From assembly GCA_016586335.1 (NCBI GenBank), contig BLYE01000023.1, positions 124,001 to 188,000 on the forward strand: a stretch of 64,000 nt of DNA, in the 5' to 3' direction. Origin of the DNA: Nitzschia putrida. Taxonomy: Eukaryota > Bacillariophyta > Bacillariophyceae > Bacillariales > Bacillariaceae. Each line of letters opens with the position of its first letter. Positions within the stretch are counted from its first letter, which is position 1. Positions 10,823 through 20,944 of this stretch are shown here, piece after piece. The notes beneath the pieces were generated by a model. That model worked only from the letters and a program-made list of their open reading frames with translations, was not told the DNA's origin and searched no databases. A program made the position numbers and the translations under genes.

Positions 10823-11766
10823 GTTGAGAAAGAGGAATATTTTTGGAGGAGGCGATACCGAGAAACCAAAAGAGGATTTTGTGAGCTTCGAAAACAGATG
10901 AGGCTATCATCCAACAGTTGGAACTTTTCCGGCGGGCGACCCACATTCAACTGTTAGGTCGTGGCTATACCGTGGATGGGAGTGAGAAAGCAAGGGCTAT
11001 TGCCTACAATGGGTTTGAAGAAAATAATCGTTGCACTTGCTGCTCCTAGCATGGGGGGTACAGTTTCATGTGTCTTATTGTCACTAACACTCACAAACTC
11101 TTTCGATTCAGAAAAGCCCTTCGACATCTATCTTTTAGTAATATTAACTCATTTGGTACCTCAAAGTGCGGTCCCAAGTTTGGGCACTAATTTTTGTGTG
11201 ATCGCACAAATGATTGTGGTCGTATTGGACCCGATCGCACAACGAGTGAATGGTACCCAACTGAAAGCTGTCGCCAAATGCACATGATTGTGCCACACTC
11301 TTGTTTAGAAAGCCCAGCAAGATAGGCTTTGGGGTCTGTCATGGACCTGCACTGGTACTAACGGTACTTCCCGTGGAAATCCAGAGAGATGGAAAAGAGG
11401 ATATAGGAGAAAGGACCTGCCAACATTGGAAGTGGAGGCGGAGAGGCGCCCACTTTTTTCGTGGGACCACGTGACCGGCACGGGCGTGGTGAGAGCTTGA
11501 TGGGTGGATGCCATGACATATACGCTTGGTCGTTGAGGCTGACTTGTATGGCGGCATGAAATCCATCCATAGACCGGAGGAGTACGAGTAGACGTCAGTC
11601 AGCTTTCTTTGGTCCATTGGATGAGCTGTCCTCGATGGAAATGATAATATTCACAAACATTACTACAATTAAAATGAATGACATCCACAATCAACAAGGT
11701 ATATTATGATATGCCAAGTTGGACGACAAACAGGTGGGAGGACACAATTCCCCAGCACCACCACAA
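10823..11766. other. Spacer without recognised gene
   Basis: About 940 bp. Short open frames of 70-110 codons occur on both strands but show no domain and overlap one another. The part next to 10822 presumably serves as promoter for the LRR gene. Confidence 0.5.
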
Positions 11767-12738
11767 TTATTTCAAAGTGGCAAATACCGAATCCCTAGGA
11801 GTTTCACCCTCCAAACCACTGAATCCGACAGGGATGTTCTTGCGAGTGACCAACTCGTCACAGAATGTTTGAATATTCGTCTTGGATGGCAACACAATCA
11901 TACGCTCCCGCATCTTCTTTCCCATGAAAGGCTTCATGAGCGCCATGAGCAAACTCATCCAAGTGGCAGCTCCAAAGACATAAATCTTCTTCATTTTGAC
12001 AGGAAGAATACCAATCGTGAGACGATCCATCTTGGCACTGAGCTCATGGGGCACAAGCGTGGCCATTTTCCAAAATCCAATCATACCCAAATCTTCCACA
12101 ATCATGGCACCGTTTTCTTGTGCCTTGGCATCAAAAATGACAAAATGGGAAAACCAAACGACATAACGCAAATGTTCCGAGGGAGACATGTTCTTGATAT
12201 TGGTCTTGTCCAAGGAACCAAGGTCAATCCACCAAACCAAATGACCCTTTTCATCGTAGGTAATTTGAATGTCCCAAACTTTGGCAGCGGCAGCAATGGA
12301 TGCGACCGTCAAGGGTGCTTCAAAATCTTTTTGATTGTCCTTCATGAACTCAAAATAAGCATCCATACGGCGTTGTGCCTTGGACACATTGATTTTGATC
12401 TCTCCCGTCTTTTCGTCTTCTTTTTCGGCCCACTTGAGAAAGGCCGTGAAAAACTGTTCCTTGGTTGCTTGAAATTCTTCAAGAGGAACCAATCCCAACA
12501 AGGCATTGGCAGGTTCCATGGTTGATTCCCTTTGTTCGACATAGGCACTCAACAATTCGACACCAACATCGACCGTATCCACAATGATATCACCCTTTTT
12601 GGTCTTTCCATCGGCCATACCGAGGGTCTCTTTGGTCATTGTCCAGATGCTCTTGTTACCGTCGACCTTGGTTTCCAACATTAGCTTTTTCATGTTGGCA
12701 ACCGATTCGGCTTGGGTAGAATCCGTAGTAGTAGACAT
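11767..12738 (-). CDS. CRAL-TRIO (Sec14-like) lipid-binding protein
   Basis: A 323-residue product with an ATG at 12738 and no intron. The C-terminal half (about residues 150-310) has the CRAL-TRIO pattern: a hydrophobic strand with NGAMIVEDLGMIG, then P-H-E-L helices, the strand MKKIYVFGAATWMSLLMALMKPFMGKKMRERMIVL and a final segment ending near GGLEGE-like residues. Family members bind and exchange hydrophobic ligands such as phosphatidylinositol or tocopherol. The N-terminal part (about 1-140) is helical and charged and lacks a signal peptide, so a cytosolic location is likely. It is transcribed divergently from the gene at 13305. The ligand cannot be read from sequence. Confidence 0.75.
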   Translation of the reverse strand: MSTTTDSTQAESVANMKKLMLETKVDGNKSIWTMTKETLGMADGKTKKGDIIVDTVDVGVELLSAYVEQRESTMEPANALLGLVPLEEFQATKEQFFTAFLKWAEKEDEKTGEIKINVSKAQRRMDAYFEFMKDNQKDFEAPLTVASIAAAAKVWDIQITYDEKGHLVWWIDLGSLDKTNIKNMSPSEHLRYVVWFSHFVIFDAKAQENGAMIVEDLGMIGFWKMATLVPHELSAKMDRLTIGILPVKMKKIYVFGAATWMSLLMALMKPFMGKKMRERMIVLPSKTNIQTFCDELVTRKNIPVGFSGLEGETPRDSVFATLK

Positions 12739-13304
12739 GGTAGGATGGAGGGGACAGGATTTTGGTTAGTTTGTTTGATGAGGCAATGCTGGTGGTTGTT
12801 CCAGATTTGGTTTTGTGCGAACAATCTATTGCTTGATCCTGCGACGACAACTCCGTCCTATTTTTGGATTCGAATCTTTCAGTCGAACCTTCGTCTTGTT
12901 GTTGTGGGTTTGAACCATCAAAGAGGTGTGGGACTGGGGTTCTTCTTCCCCTCTTTTGGTACTCGCTTGATGAAACATCGTCTAAATAGAAGTGAACGTG
13001 ATGTCGTACTTAGCGATGAGTATCAGTAAGTGACCTGAATTCCTATCTTTGCAAATGTCTCAAAAACTGTCACAGGACAAAATTCTTATAGTAACTCTCA
13101 TTCGTGGGGAGAAGTAGAAGAACAACCCCGAGTTCCGACCAGTCGTATTTATCGAGCGCTACCTACGTGCAGTGCATTCTAGACCTCGAGGACTACAAAA
13201 CAATCATACGTACATCGTCAACGTACGATACAAACAATGGAGGGTTGCAGACTTTGTGCTGCCAAGCGAGCGACGAACAGACGCTTCGTGCGTTTGGTTG
13301 TCAC
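12739..13304. promoter_or_regulatory. Divergent intergenic region
   Basis: About 570 bp between two divergently oriented genes (CRAL-TRIO on minus, stalked membrane protein on plus); it presumably holds both promoters. No specific element was recognised. Confidence 0.4.
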
Positions 13305-14876
13305 ATGCATGAAATTTTGGTGCATTTATTTTTGGTTGTTGTGCGATCGACGTCTCCTTCCCAAGAACACTACTTCATCGCTAGTAGCAATACCATCATG
13401 GTGAAGGGAACTACCTCAACCAATCGTCGTAATGATTATCATCATGCACAAGGTCATGAAAGACGACGAGAACAACAACAACAACAACAACAACAGCGTC
13501 GCGTTCTGAAGGACAATGTAATTGTTACAGAGTCTCCTTCTAGTTTTCCTACCAATGCACCCACCCGAAAACCCACACCGAGTCCTGTCGCGCCAACCAT
13601 GGCGCCTGTGGTTCCTGTAGCCTCTCCTACACGACGACCCACTTCTTCTCCTACCCAAGAGCCTACGGTTTCCCCAACATCCTCTCCGACACAAACGTTG
13701 ACTTCCTTGGCTCCCACTACCTGGGAGAGTCAATGGACACAACATTTGTCGCTTGTCTTGTCGGCACTATCTCCTGTGGAGGATTCAGCTGCGTCGACAC
13801 GAGAACATTTAGCCAATACCTTGGCTAGCATTGTTTGTGACACGGGTGCTGTCATGGTGGATAGGGAATTAACCAATGTGTGCCCTACCAACAATCGCCA
13901 GTTGCAACTTGTCATTCCTTCCTCGACTGTTCTTTGGCAAGAACCGTTGGTGGTGATTGCTTCTTGTCCAGAAGAACTGGAATTGAACCATTGCTTTACT
14001 TGGAACTTTACCTACAGTGTCCTATCCATGGGAGATCAACGAGAGTCTGACCTTCAATCGGCATTGGATACATCCATTCAGGATGGTTTTGTCAATGACG
14101 ATGCATTGCAAGGAACAGGGATTGTGACGAGTGTGGTGGGACAAGAACAGTCATTGATTTTGTCTACCTCTAACGACGGTGACAAGGACAGTATTCCAGA
14201 TGGCGTCGCCTTTGGATTGCAAATTTTGGGAGGGGCCATGATGCTGTCTACCGTTTTGTTTGTTTGTATTGTCACGCGATGGGCTCGCCTGCGTCGAATA
14301 TCCTCTAACAAGCGCGCCACTGCCACCACTGTACCCAGCTCTGCGCCTGCAACACATGGTTTGCAAACCCGAGATGGTGTTGAGGCCATGTTGCAACAAT
14401 CCCGACAAATGATTCCATCTTCAACTTCTAGTTCAACCGCATCTCAATCAACAACCATGGCATCCCACAATAACAACAATAACGCCTTGGAACGCCAACC
14501 CTCTGGACGTTCCTTGTCCAGTTCCGAAGACCGTCTCGTGACCATGGCCAAACAAGCGGCGCAAAATAGTCGATTCCCTGGTTCCAACGATGCTCCCATC
14601 CGTGCGTTGCTTCCAACACGTTCAGGAGACTCGGAAGACCAACACAAGGCAGATGACGAAGAAGACTATGAGGATAGTTTGTTTGTCGCCGGATCCAACC
14701 TGTCATCCCATACATACAGTAGTGAGTATGAATCTGCTGTGAGTGTCTTGACAGGGACTGGAACTGCGTCACGGGCTCCAACGCCCATTCAATTTGATCA
14801 TTGGTCCACCATCCCTGGCGACGATGAAGCGAGTTTGCCGACACCCACGACTTCGGAAGTGGATCATCCGCAGTAG
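13305..14876 (+). CDS. Pro/Thr-rich stalked single-pass membrane protein, unknown function
   Basis: About 523 residues from the ATG at 13305 (MHEILVHLFLVVV, a possible weak signal peptide). The frame is open further upstream to 13104 without a better start; another ATG lies at 13398. A CAA/CAG-encoded Gln run (around 13468-13497) is followed by repeated PTxxPTxxPT units (about 13540-13710), an ectodomain with four to six Cys (about residues 145-295), one transmembrane helix (about 301-326, GLQILGGAMMLSTVLFVCIV) with a basic stop-transfer (TRWARLRR), and a low-complexity Ser/Thr-rich cytoplasmic tail with acidic patches. This is the topology of a type I receptor or wall-anchored protein. No known ectodomain or signalling domain was recognised. 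Confidence 0.75.
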   Translation: MHEILVHLFLVVVRSTSPSQEHYFIASSNTIMVKGTTSTNRRNDYHHAQGHERRREQQQQQQQQRRVLKDNVIVTESPSSFPTNAPTRKPTPSPVAPTMAPVVPVASPTRRPTSSPTQEPTVSPTSSPTQTLTSLAPTTWESQWTQHLSLVLSALSPVEDSAASTREHLANTLASIVCDTGAVMVDRELTNVCPTNNRQLQLVIPSSTVLWQEPLVVIASCPEELELNHCFTWNFTYSVLSMGDQRESDLQSALDTSIQDGFVNDDALQGTGIVTSVVGQEQSLILSTSNDGDKDSIPDGVAFGLQILGGAMMLSTVLFVCIVTRWARLRRISSNKRATATTVPSSAPATHGLQTRDGVEAMLQQSRQMIPSSTSSSTASQSTTMASHNNNNNALERQPSGRSLSSSEDRLVTMAKQAAQNSRFPGSNDAPIRALLPTRSGDSEDQHKADDEEDYEDSLFVAGSNLSSHTYSSEYESAVSVLTGTGTASRAPTPIQFDHWSTIPGDDEASLPTPTTSEVDHPQ

Positions 14877-16772
14877 AATCATAATGCCTCATTGTTGAAG
14901 GAATGGTAGGAGTTTATAGTGTCATAATAATAATAGTATGCTTGATGGCATCGATTTCTTGCTAATTTCGGTCTTGCCTTTCGTTTCCTAGGTCGTAGCA
15001 TGTTTGATGCATGGTACGAGTACTGTACCGTATGAAGGTTGATGGGTTCGTACATGGTGCTGCCGGCAGTTCGTGACTGCGAGGTCGGTCACTCCCGTTC
15101 TGTCGAATGCGCTTCCGGCACTACCACAATTTCCCATCTCCAGAACTGCGAGTAGCCAACCAGGATGTCTGGTAGTGTCTAGACTAGTAGAGAAGAGGAG
15201 AGTAGCCTTGGTGCTTGCCTGTTGTTTGGGACAGTATAGTAGAGAGCTGGCAGTTGTAGTAGTGCTTGATACAATACCTTGTGACGAGGAACGCAACTGG
15301 GTTTTTGAGAGGTCGTCAACCCCAAGAAGTTGCAACTAAAAATCTCTTTGTCCCTTCAGGAGGGGAGGAGGAGAACATTGACATGATACGTTAAACTAAA
15401 GGCGAAGCATCAAGAGCGCAACTTGGATTTTACTACCAGGTAGCTAAAGCTGACACAGTTTCAACATTGCACCTCCTACGGAGAGAAATGATATTATTGT
15501 GCTGGGTGTACGTTTGCGAGAGGCCTTACAGAAAAACACCGAAGCATAATGTCTGGTAGAGTACAGCTGTGGGCTTTAGTTCGGGTAAATTACCTGGTCA
15601 GTGTCATTCAACATAGCTAACCTTGGCAAATCCCAAACCCATGAGAAAGTCTAGCTCACCACATCTGGTGAGACGGTTATAGTTCTCCAAACTACGAGTT
15701 GCACAGCAAAGTGACTTGACACCACCACCGTACTTTCATTCTTTGGAGACCAAAATCTAAAACTAAGGGAAGTGTCAATCACAATGAAGTAGTGGAGGAG
15801 AGGCACGACGAGGCCAAGTCGAATACCTTGAACCAGAATGTAGGTACAAATCATGGCAGTTTCTAATTGGTACTAGTAGGAGGGTTTGCGAGGTCGTAGG
15901 TTTGTTCGTCGTTTGCCCTTTGATCGTCGATTTGACATTTCGACTGGGACTTTGGCACCACAGTCCAAAATAAATAAGAAATGCAGAGTTCGGGTGACTG
16001 CACAGGTAGAGAATGCATCCGACACTTTGAATAGTTAGATGTCCGATAGGGACTATTGTGCCAATGCCTCATCATAACACGACGGCTTTATTTTTTCTAT
16101 CCCGCCGGATGATGAACTCGTTGGGCGTGACCAATTCAGAACAGATATAATACAACAGTAGTAGTTGAAAGGGCACAGGTAGTAAAGAATCTCGGAGAGG
16201 AGGAGAATCTCAAAGATAAAGTTCCCTGCCTACCATTTCAAGATGGGCATAATTGAAGGCAACAGGCATTCACGTGTCGATCTTCTATCACCTTCAAATC
16301 GGTACTCGTCGTGTATCAATGCTTGTACTACCTCTCATCCATTCATGCATCATCATGCATCACGGAACTAAAAAAGTAATGCTGTTGTACTGGTGAAAAA
16401 TAAAAGAGAGATGCAACTACAACAAGGTCCAAAAAAGCACCGTGTACAACTACGGTTTGACTTGTTGGATGATGATGATGATATTCCCAGTTAGATTTCT
16501 ACGATCATGACTCTAACTTGCCAGGTGCCTCTACCTACTTCGGTAATGGATTGGGCGAGATGGTGTTTGTAACTCTCAACCAAGTAGTCTACCCGTTAGC
16601 TGGTAGCTAGCTAGCTAAACATGAGACAAACGGAGTAACAAACAGTAAGAGGATGTTTGGGAAAGAATAACTTTGTACATTAGCATTGTTGTTGTTATTG
16701 TTGTTGTAAGAGTCTATAATAGCAGTAGTAGTATGCTTTTGTGCTTGTTCTTGTAGTGATGGTGGTAAATGG
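14877..16772. other. Long spacer without recognised gene
   Basis: About 1.9 kb between two convergent genes. Only short overlapping frames without domains were seen. A (TTG)n-type stretch occurs near 16688-16707. No RNA gene was recognised. Confidence 0.5.
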
Positions 16773-18221
16773 TTACCAACCTAGACTGGCAGCACTAACC
16801 GATTCCGTTTCTAGAGTCCCCACCGAGCTTCCTCGAGCAAATCGTTTTCTAGGTGAACGTGCTTCATAGAAAGCAATATCATTCAAATCAATGACTTGAA
16901 AGTCTTGTGGCATGGGTGAACAGAGAACCTGTTGTTGTTGATGTTGTTGTTGATGCTGTTGTTGATGCATTTGATGTTGTTGTTGTTGAAACATGGCCTG
17001 TTGTTGTTGCTGCTGTTGCTGTTGTTGAAAGTCCTCTTGTTCCATGAGCAACTGAGCCTTTTCTTGCAAAAGCTGTAGTTGAGCAATGATATGTTGCAAG
17101 GAAGGACGTTGCGAGGCACAGGGTTGCCAGCAATGTTGGAGCAAGACTTGCAAGTCCAAGTTCAACGACTCGGAGACATCAGGCCGCATGCCTCTCTTGC
17201 AAACATACTCGGAATACAACTCTGGAGTCCATCCCGAAAAGGGCTTTTCTCCCGTCAAGAGTTCATAGGCCACCATACTCCAAGAATAGATATCGGCACT
17301 AATGTTGTAGGGTTGGTGAAGGACGACTTCGGGGGCCATGTAGCGGATGGTACCGACCTTGCCGGACATTTGAAAGGGAGTAGTAGTGTCAAGAACGGGA
17401 AGTTCACGGCTCAAGCCAAAATCAAAGAGCTGTACATGTCCATTGAGTAGACCAATGTTGTTTGGCTTGAGGTCTCGAAAGATGACACCATGTGAATGCA
17501 CATAGTCCAAAGCGGAAGCAATCTCAATCAAAATCTGTAGCTTCTCCCAGTATCGGAGATCAGCCGCTCTGGAATCCAAAAAGGGTTGATCTTGGTTCCA
17601 TTGCGTGATACGATCATCGAGTGATTCATCCAAGAGATCGAGAAGGAGAAAGAAGGAATCATGTCTTCCAGCATCAAAGCTGGAGATTCCATTCTTGGTC
17701 CATCCTCTAATCTTGAGAATGTTCGGATGATCAAAGCTGCTGAGCATGTGAGCTTCGTAGGCGAGTTCGGAAGCAGCCGTGGCAAACTCTTCCGGGCGAT
17801 TCATGAGATCAGCCTTGAGATGTTTGCAGGCATAGCGTCTTCCATCCATGGCAGTGACTTCGTTCACTTCCGAAAAGGCTCCAGCTCCCAACGTTCTCTC
17901 TACTTGCCAAATATCCTCGGGTCCAACGAGACGAATGTCATCTCCTTGCTTCGATAATCTAGACTTACTCAACATTGTTCGGACTTTGTCATGAATGCTG
18001 TCTGCCATGTTGGTAGTCACATGGGCAGGAGAAGCAGGAGTAGCAGAAGCAGTAGCAGTAGCCCATGGAAATTGTGAGGAGACTGGAGTGTCATTCAGGC
18101 AAGCGTCTTGCATTCTTCGAAAGTCTCTTTCGTATTGGTTTTGTTGGTGCAGCGGCCGTTGTTGCCGTTGGTATTGGTGTTGTTGTTCTTGCTGTTGATA
18201 GTGCATCATCATTGCTGCCAT
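16773..18221 (-). CDS. PolyQ-flanked protein kinase
   Basis: A 482-residue product from the ATG at 18221; the frame continues upstream to 18350 only via a TTG. A Gln-rich N-terminus (to about residue 30) precedes the kinase domain (about 105-385): Gly loop GAGAFSEV (112-119), catalytic Lys in ACKHLK (133), the HRD position read as IFRDLKPNN (248-254), DFG (267-269), MAPE (295-298) and DIYSWSMVAYELLTGEKPF. All catalytic residues are present, but the usual His of HRD is Phe. The C-terminal tail carries long Gln/His runs (16920-17040) and ends in a basic segment (RSPRKRFARG). It resembles the Ser/Thr kinases of tyrosine-kinase-like appearance that are expanded in diatoms. Substrate unknown. Confidence 0.88.
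   Translation of the reverse strand: MAAMMMHYQQQEQQHQYQRQQRPLHQQNQYERDFRRMQDACLNDTPVSSQFPWATATASATPASPAHVTTNMADSIHDKVRTMLSKSRLSKQGDDIRLVGPEDIWQVERTLGAGAFSEVNEVTAMDGRRYACKHLKADLMNRPEEFATAASELAYEAHMLSSFDHPNILKIRGWTKNGISSFDAGRHDSFFLLLDLLDESLDDRITQWNQDQPFLDSRAADLRYWEKLQILIEIASALDYVHSHGVIFRDLKPNNIGLLNGHVQLFDFGLSRELPVLDTTTPFQMSGKVGTIRYMAPEVVLHQPYNISADIYSWSMVAYELLTGEKPFSGWTPELYSEYVCKRGMRPDVSESLNLDLQVLLQHCWQPCASQRPSLQHIIAQLQLLQEKAQLLMEQEDFQQQQQQQQQQAMFQQQQHQMHQQQHQQQHQQQQVLCSPMPQDFQVIDLNDIAFYEARSPRKRFARGSSVGTLETESVSAASLGW
16925..17037 (-). repeat. CAA/CAG/CAT repeat coding polyGln/His
   Basis: A run of TTG/CTG/ATG triplets on the plus strand encodes Gln-rich sequence with scattered His in the kinase tail; it is probably length-variable between alleles. 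Confidence 0.8.
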
Positions 18222-19464
18222 TGTTGTTGGAGTTGTTTTTGTGATGGACAGCAAACCGTCTCTTTTTTCCCGAGTGGTTTTGTGTGTGTTGTGCAGCGTT
18301 TTCCCTGGACGACACCTTGACCTCTCTTCCAGCAAAAGCCCGCCAATCAACTCGAAGCCCGCATAAACGTATCAGGTATCCCGCCGCAGCGCATTCGTTC
18401 GTACCATCTCCGTGGCGGCCCTATGCGAATTATCACTGAACCCAGACGCCACACCATAAGTACGAAAACAGAGACCCGTCTCGCCTTTCACACCACAGAA
18501 CCACATGGTTTTTGTGTTCTGTAAGGTCAGGGAGAACTTAATTCCATTTCGGTAATGGTCTTCGCACCCTATAAGGGGCGTGTTTCCAATAGTCACAAGT
18601 GGCATTCGATTTGGGAAATTACCAAGCAGCGCGAACGAAGAGGAGACCCAAACACTTACATGACTATTGTATCCACTATGGAATTATTGACCATTTTTCC
18701 CCCTTCCCTTATTTCCTGTGCTACAAACTACCAATGAACATTCCTTGATCAACCTGGCAAGCATTAAGTACTTTCCCGAATATATTAAAAGTGATCCTGC
18801 GAGCGAGCATGGTGGTGGATGAGTGAACTTTGGCAATCTCGCCACGAGTGAATGAAAGGCAGAAAAACATCACCCCTATAATGTCTCGTTCGCGTAGTAG
18901 TCACTCGTCTTGTTGCAACAGCAAATCGGCACTTCTTCCGCGAACTACACGATGTTGTTTCGTACCATCACACCCTCTTGTCTTGTCGTTGCGGGGAGAG
19001 GAGGGCTTTGTTAGTGACGAAAAAGACTCTCCGTAGACCACCAGTACTAACAACGTAGAGTGTCACAACTAAAAGCCAACCACCACTACTATCATGCACC
19101 ATCCAGTCAGAAACCCCGGGCAGTTCTCTACCGGGTTCGAGTACTGTATATACCTTCAACAACGACAACATCATTCGAACCGGTTCCATTCTACCACCAT
19201 AAGTACCAAAGCAATATCGGCTCCACCGATCTTCAACTCCCTCGCTTTTTTGTACGTGCGTCCTCCTGCTTGCTTCTTGAGTAGTAGTGACGAAAGATGC
19301 CCCTCTCTACTAGAAACTACATAAGAGTTGCTGATGATTGATTGTTCATTCCGCAAAAAGAAGTCTATAGTTTATCAATCACCCGCGATGCTGCAACAAG
19401 AAGAGAAGAGAGGTTATCCTCCTTTCCCCTCGGGACTCGTGGTTGTTTTTTTTCGCAAGAAGAG
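18222..19464. other. Spacer between the kinase and the Ty3/gypsy element
   Basis: About 1.2 kb with no recognised gene. The 18222-18350 part is open in the kinase frame but lacks an ATG and is more likely leader sequence. Confidence 0.5.
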
Positions 19465-19469
19465 AAGTA

Positions 19470-19616
19470 TGTAAGGTCTTACATCTTAGGTATATATACG
19501 ACTCATACCTATGAAGGTATAATGGAGAAGATTGTTGTATCTTTCCAAAGGGTCATCTTTATTTTAGTACACAATATTACCTACTTTGTATTATCACGCT
19601 CTTGTGTGACCGTGCA
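19470..19616 (+). repeat. 5' LTR of the Ty3/gypsy element
   Basis: 147 bp, identical to 24423-24569. It starts with an imperfect palindrome (TGTAAG-GT-CTTACA) and contains a TATATATA stretch at 19491-19498 that could be the promoter TATA box. Confidence 0.92.
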
Positions 19617-19690
19617 TTGTAATTACAATCGAAGAAGCTCAAGAGTTCTTTATCCTTTCGTTTACTAACTACTGTTCCTTTGTTTCCATC

Positions 19691-20944
19691 ATGGCCATGA
19701 ACGTGTCTACTCACTGCCTCTTCTACAAGTCGGAGTTTGACCCCAAGGAGTTGGAGTCTGTCAAACTCACGATGACCTTCGATGACGGTTCGAAGATCTC
19801 TAAGTCCTGCAAGGTTTTTACCGGCAAGTTCGGTATGGAGGAGTTGCTCTATGTGGAGGACAACTTCCGCAAGGCTGCAGCTCGCCTCCGGTTGTCTGAC
19901 GAAGAGTTTTTTGACTACTTCGATGACGTGATCACTTCTGTTGCGGAGGATCACTGGAACGATGTTGTTGCGGAGTTGCCTGAAGGACAACGCGACGAAG
20001 CGTCCTTCAATGCTTCCATGCAGCGTTTCTATCTGAAGTTCTGTGCTCCAGACGCTCGTGATGTCATGTTGGAGTACCTCAAGACTCAGTGTCGCAAGCC
20101 GGTTGGTTCGACTCCAGTAGAGCATGTCAACCGCCTTCGTACTCTCTACCGCTTAACTAACAAGCTTCCTGGAACCGTTCCTGCGGTGACGAACGGCACG
20201 GAGTTGAAGCTTCGCATGTTCTTGACCTTTCCTGAAGCCTGGCGCCAACAGTATATTCGTGCTGGACGTAAGGTTGCTGACGATGACCTTCAGAGCATCA
20301 TCGACTACATGACTCATGAGAAGAGTTTTGCCGATATCGCTCAGCAGCGCAACAAGAGTAACACCAAAGCGAACAACAAACGTGGCGCTACTCAACAGGG
20401 CAATGGTAACCGCGGCCCCAAGCAACACAAGCCGGATGACGCTTGCCCTTTGCATAATGGTAAACACTTGTGGAAAGACTGTTTTTCTAACCCCGAAAAT
20501 CTCAATTCCAGGGCTTCCAATGGTGGTGGACGCGGCAGCGGTCACGGCAACGGAGGTCGTTATGGCAATAACGGCGGTCGTTCTTATGGAAATTCCGGAG
20601 GAGGCCGTTTTCCTTATGCTGGTGGACGTGGCGGTGGTTCCTCCCATTCTTATCCTTCGGGGCGCAGTTTTGCTCCCACAAACTACCACGGTGGTCGCTC
20701 CAATTCCAACTCCGGTGGGCGCTCCTCTTACTACGTTGGTGGTCGTGGTCGTGGTGGTGATCGTTCCTACTTTCCCCCGTCGCAGCACCAAGGCCAGGGA
20801 CAATCCTACTATCAAGATTATCATCCAGTGGAGCCCACTTCTTGGCAACAGCCTTTTGATACTCATTATGAACAGGCCTTTGAAGACAATTATTACTACG
20901 GTGACAATGACTATTCTCCATCGGGAGACCAGCCTGAATGGTGA
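19691..20944 (+). CDS. gag: Ty3/gypsy Gag protein
   Basis: 417 residues from an ATG 74 bp after the 5' LTR. The N-terminal two thirds is a helical capsid-like region. A zinc-knuckle-like motif CPLHNGKHLWKDC (spacing C-x2-H-x3-H-x4-C, so His in place of the usual second Cys) lies near residue 250, followed by a Gly/Arg/Ser-rich nucleic-acid-binding region and a Tyr/Gln/Pro-rich end. It stops at TGA 20942-20944. The pol frame is the same and continues open after this stop, so Gag-Pol may be made by readthrough. Confidence 0.9.
   Translation: MAMNVSTHCLFYKSEFDPKELESVKLTMTFDDGSKISKSCKVFTGKFGMEELLYVEDNFRKAAARLRLSDEEFFDYFDDVITSVAEDHWNDVVAELPEGQRDEASFNASMQRFYLKFCAPDARDVMLEYLKTQCRKPVGSTPVEHVNRLRTLYRLTNKLPGTVPAVTNGTELKLRMFLTFPEAWRQQYIRAGRKVADDDLQSIIDYMTHEKSFADIAQQRNKSNTKANNKRGATQQGNGNRGPKQHKPDDACPLHNGKHLWKDCFSNPENLNSRASNGGGRGSGHGNGGRYGNNGGRSYGNSGGGRFPYAGGRGGGSSHSYPSGRSFAPTNYHGGRSNSNSGGRSSYYVGGRGRGGDRSYFPPSQHQGQGQSYYQDYHPVEPTSWQQPFDTHYEQAFEDNYYYGDNDYSPSGDQPEW

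Noticed and set aside
13104..13304. In-frame upstream extension of the stalked membrane protein
   Set aside because: Starts at a non-ATG codon and would bury the signal-like segment; ATG 13305 preferred.
19617..19640. Primer binding site after the Ty3 5' LTR
   Set aside because: The sequence TTGTAATTACAATCG does not match a tRNA 3' end I can recall; left unassigned.
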